Source: Alphaproteobacteria bacterium (GTDB taxonomy: Bacteria; Pseudomonadota; Alphaproteobacteria; Sphingomonadales; Emcibacteraceae). From it: 15,998 nt of DNA. A program made the translations under genes and the position numbers. Shown in pieces: positions 15,243-15,998 of this stretch (the stretch's first letter is position 1; each line of letters starts with the position of its first letter). The notes beneath the pieces are model-generated. The model saw nothing but the letters and a program-made list of their open reading frames with translations. It ran no database searches and was not told the DNA's origin. The stretch covers positions 1 to 15,998 of the forward strand of contig JAUILB010000028.1 in the NCBI GenBank assembly GCA_030432815.1, written 5' to 3'.

Positions 15243-15941
15243 ATGGCAAAACCAGTGATAAAGGCGATTTATATTCAATTAGTCATTCTGGCATCGTGTC
15301 TCATGGTAATTGGTTTATGGGCAACGCGTTTTCCGTATCCGTCTCCTGTTATTATGGATTTTTTAACACCGCAAAAACGATGGCCGACCCAACAGGTAGC
15401 AGATTGGGTAACATCCGGTAATATTGACGAAGGGTTTATGTCATTTTTCTACCGCGATCCGGATCGGTTAGTACCCGTTGGAAATAACATGGTTGCGCCG
15501 GCCGACGGGCAGATTGTTGCTTTCGATTCTAAAGACGGTACCAATTATATGGTAATTGCACTTACATTCTGGGATGTGCATGTGCAGCGTTCTCCGGTTG
15601 GTGGTACAATTGTCGCGATCGAAGATGCCGGCGATAGATTAATGGATGGAGAAGGACGTGACTTTGTTTATTTAAAAGACAAGGTTAGCCCGGTTCAGAA
15701 AGTTGTCACCATTGATTCAGAATGGGGGATGATTAATGTACGCCTGATTACCAGTTTACTTGCCAGACGTCTTGAAGTCTTTCATGAGGTAGGAGATAAG
15801 ATTGAAAAGGGAGAACGCTTAGGTCTTATTCATCTTGGCAGTACGGTGGTGCTTGATCTTCCTGGAGATTTAGTGCCGCTTGTTAAAGTTGGTGACCGGG
15901 TAGTAGCTGGTGAAACCATCATGTTCAGACGTGAAGATTAA
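15243..15941 (+). CDS. psd: Phosphatidylserine decarboxylase, short archaeal-like form
   Basis: This enzyme decarboxylates phosphatidylserine to phosphatidylethanolamine at the inner membrane. It is made as a proenzyme that cuts itself to create a pyruvoyl group. The 232 residues are typical of the short form common in alphaproteobacteria and archaea. An N-terminal membrane helix spans about 8-28. Motifs are FYRDPDRLVP (69-78), APADG with D88, WDVHVQRSPVGG with H113, and LGST (198-201), where cleavage between G199 and S200 would leave a beta chain of about 33 residues. The D/H/S triad is therefore complete and the enzyme looks active. The ATG at 15243 is preceded by AAAGG about 13 bases away. 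It is followed 24 bases later by another gene start, in keeping with the common psd-pssA order. Confidence 0.95.
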   Translation: MAKPVIKAIYIQLVILASCLMVIGLWATRFPYPSPVIMDFLTPQKRWPTQQVADWVTSGNIDEGFMSFFYRDPDRLVPVGNNMVAPADGQIVAFDSKDGTNYMVIALTFWDVHVQRSPVGGTIVAIEDAGDRLMDGEGRDFVYLKDKVSPVQKVVTIDSEWGMINVRLITSLLARRLEVFHEVGDKIEKGERLGLIHLGSTVVLDLPGDLVPLVKVGDRVVAGETIMFRRED

Positions 15942-15965
15942 TAACAGGATTAAAGGAACAAGAAT

Positions 15966-15998
15966 ATGTTTTGGAATAAGGAAGAAAAAAGGTTTAGC
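15966..15998 (+). CDS. Start of a downstream gene, possibly pssA
   Basis: Only 11 codons (MFWNKEEKRFS) are present before the right edge. The ATG has AAGGA (15953-15957) with an eight-base spacer, so a real start is likely. Directly after a short psd, alphaproteobacteria usually carry pssA (CDP-diacylglycerol-serine phosphatidyltransferase), whose proteins begin with a short charged segment before the first membrane helix. The identity is inferred from position only. Confidence 0.5.
   Translation, partial: MFWNKEEKRFS

Overview
This AT-rich window carries part of an exopolysaccharide (EPS) locus of the kind found with exosortase / PEP-CTERM protein-sorting systems, most likely from an alphaproteobacterium. 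The host call rests on the DUF1491 gene, a mainly alphaproteobacterial family, on the small phosphatidylserine decarboxylase followed at once by another gene (the usual psd-pssA arrangement), and on the prsK-prsR-prsT set. I cannot name a genus. Low-GC marine lineages are plausible, but that is a guess.

Left part (1-1986, minus strand): the N-terminal third of an exported YtcJ-type amidohydrolase, and a complete bifunctional manC (GDP-mannose supply). A 323-base AT-rich gap with divergent promoter signals separates them from the plus-strand genes.

Centre (2310-9545, plus strand): a tight four-gene operon. It holds a polyprenyl-phosphate sugar transferase that starts the EPS repeat unit, the membrane histidine kinase PrsK, the sigma-54-dependent response regulator PrsR and the TPR protein PrsT. 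PrsR seems to start at a rare ATT codon. PrsT contains no cysteine, so it cannot be the lipoprotein its family name suggests.

Right-centre (9687-12103): two overlapping glycosyltransferase genes of the exosortase-associated types extend the repeat unit.

Right (12240-15998): an unrecognised membrane protein with four predicted membrane segments and a long coiled-coil tail, resembling the MotA/ZorA channel architecture; a DUF1491 protein; a CelD/BcsL-type acetyltransferase; a short archaeal-like phosphatidylserine decarboxylase; and the first 11 codons of another gene, perhaps pssA.

Taken together, ManC supplies GDP-mannose, the sugar transferase and two glycosyltransferases build a lipid-linked repeat, PrsK/PrsR probably controls sigma-54 genes of the EPS/PEP-CTERM regulon, and PrsT is a periplasmic scaffold. 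The window holds no exosortase, EPS polymerase, flippase, chain-length kinase or PEP-CTERM substrate, so the rest of the system must lie elsewhere. The points most worth pursuing are the MotA/ZorA-like protein without a visible partner, the ATT start of prsR, and phospholipid decarboxylase next to an exosortase-type locus, which parallels the archaeosortase/PssA/PssD link known from haloarchaea.
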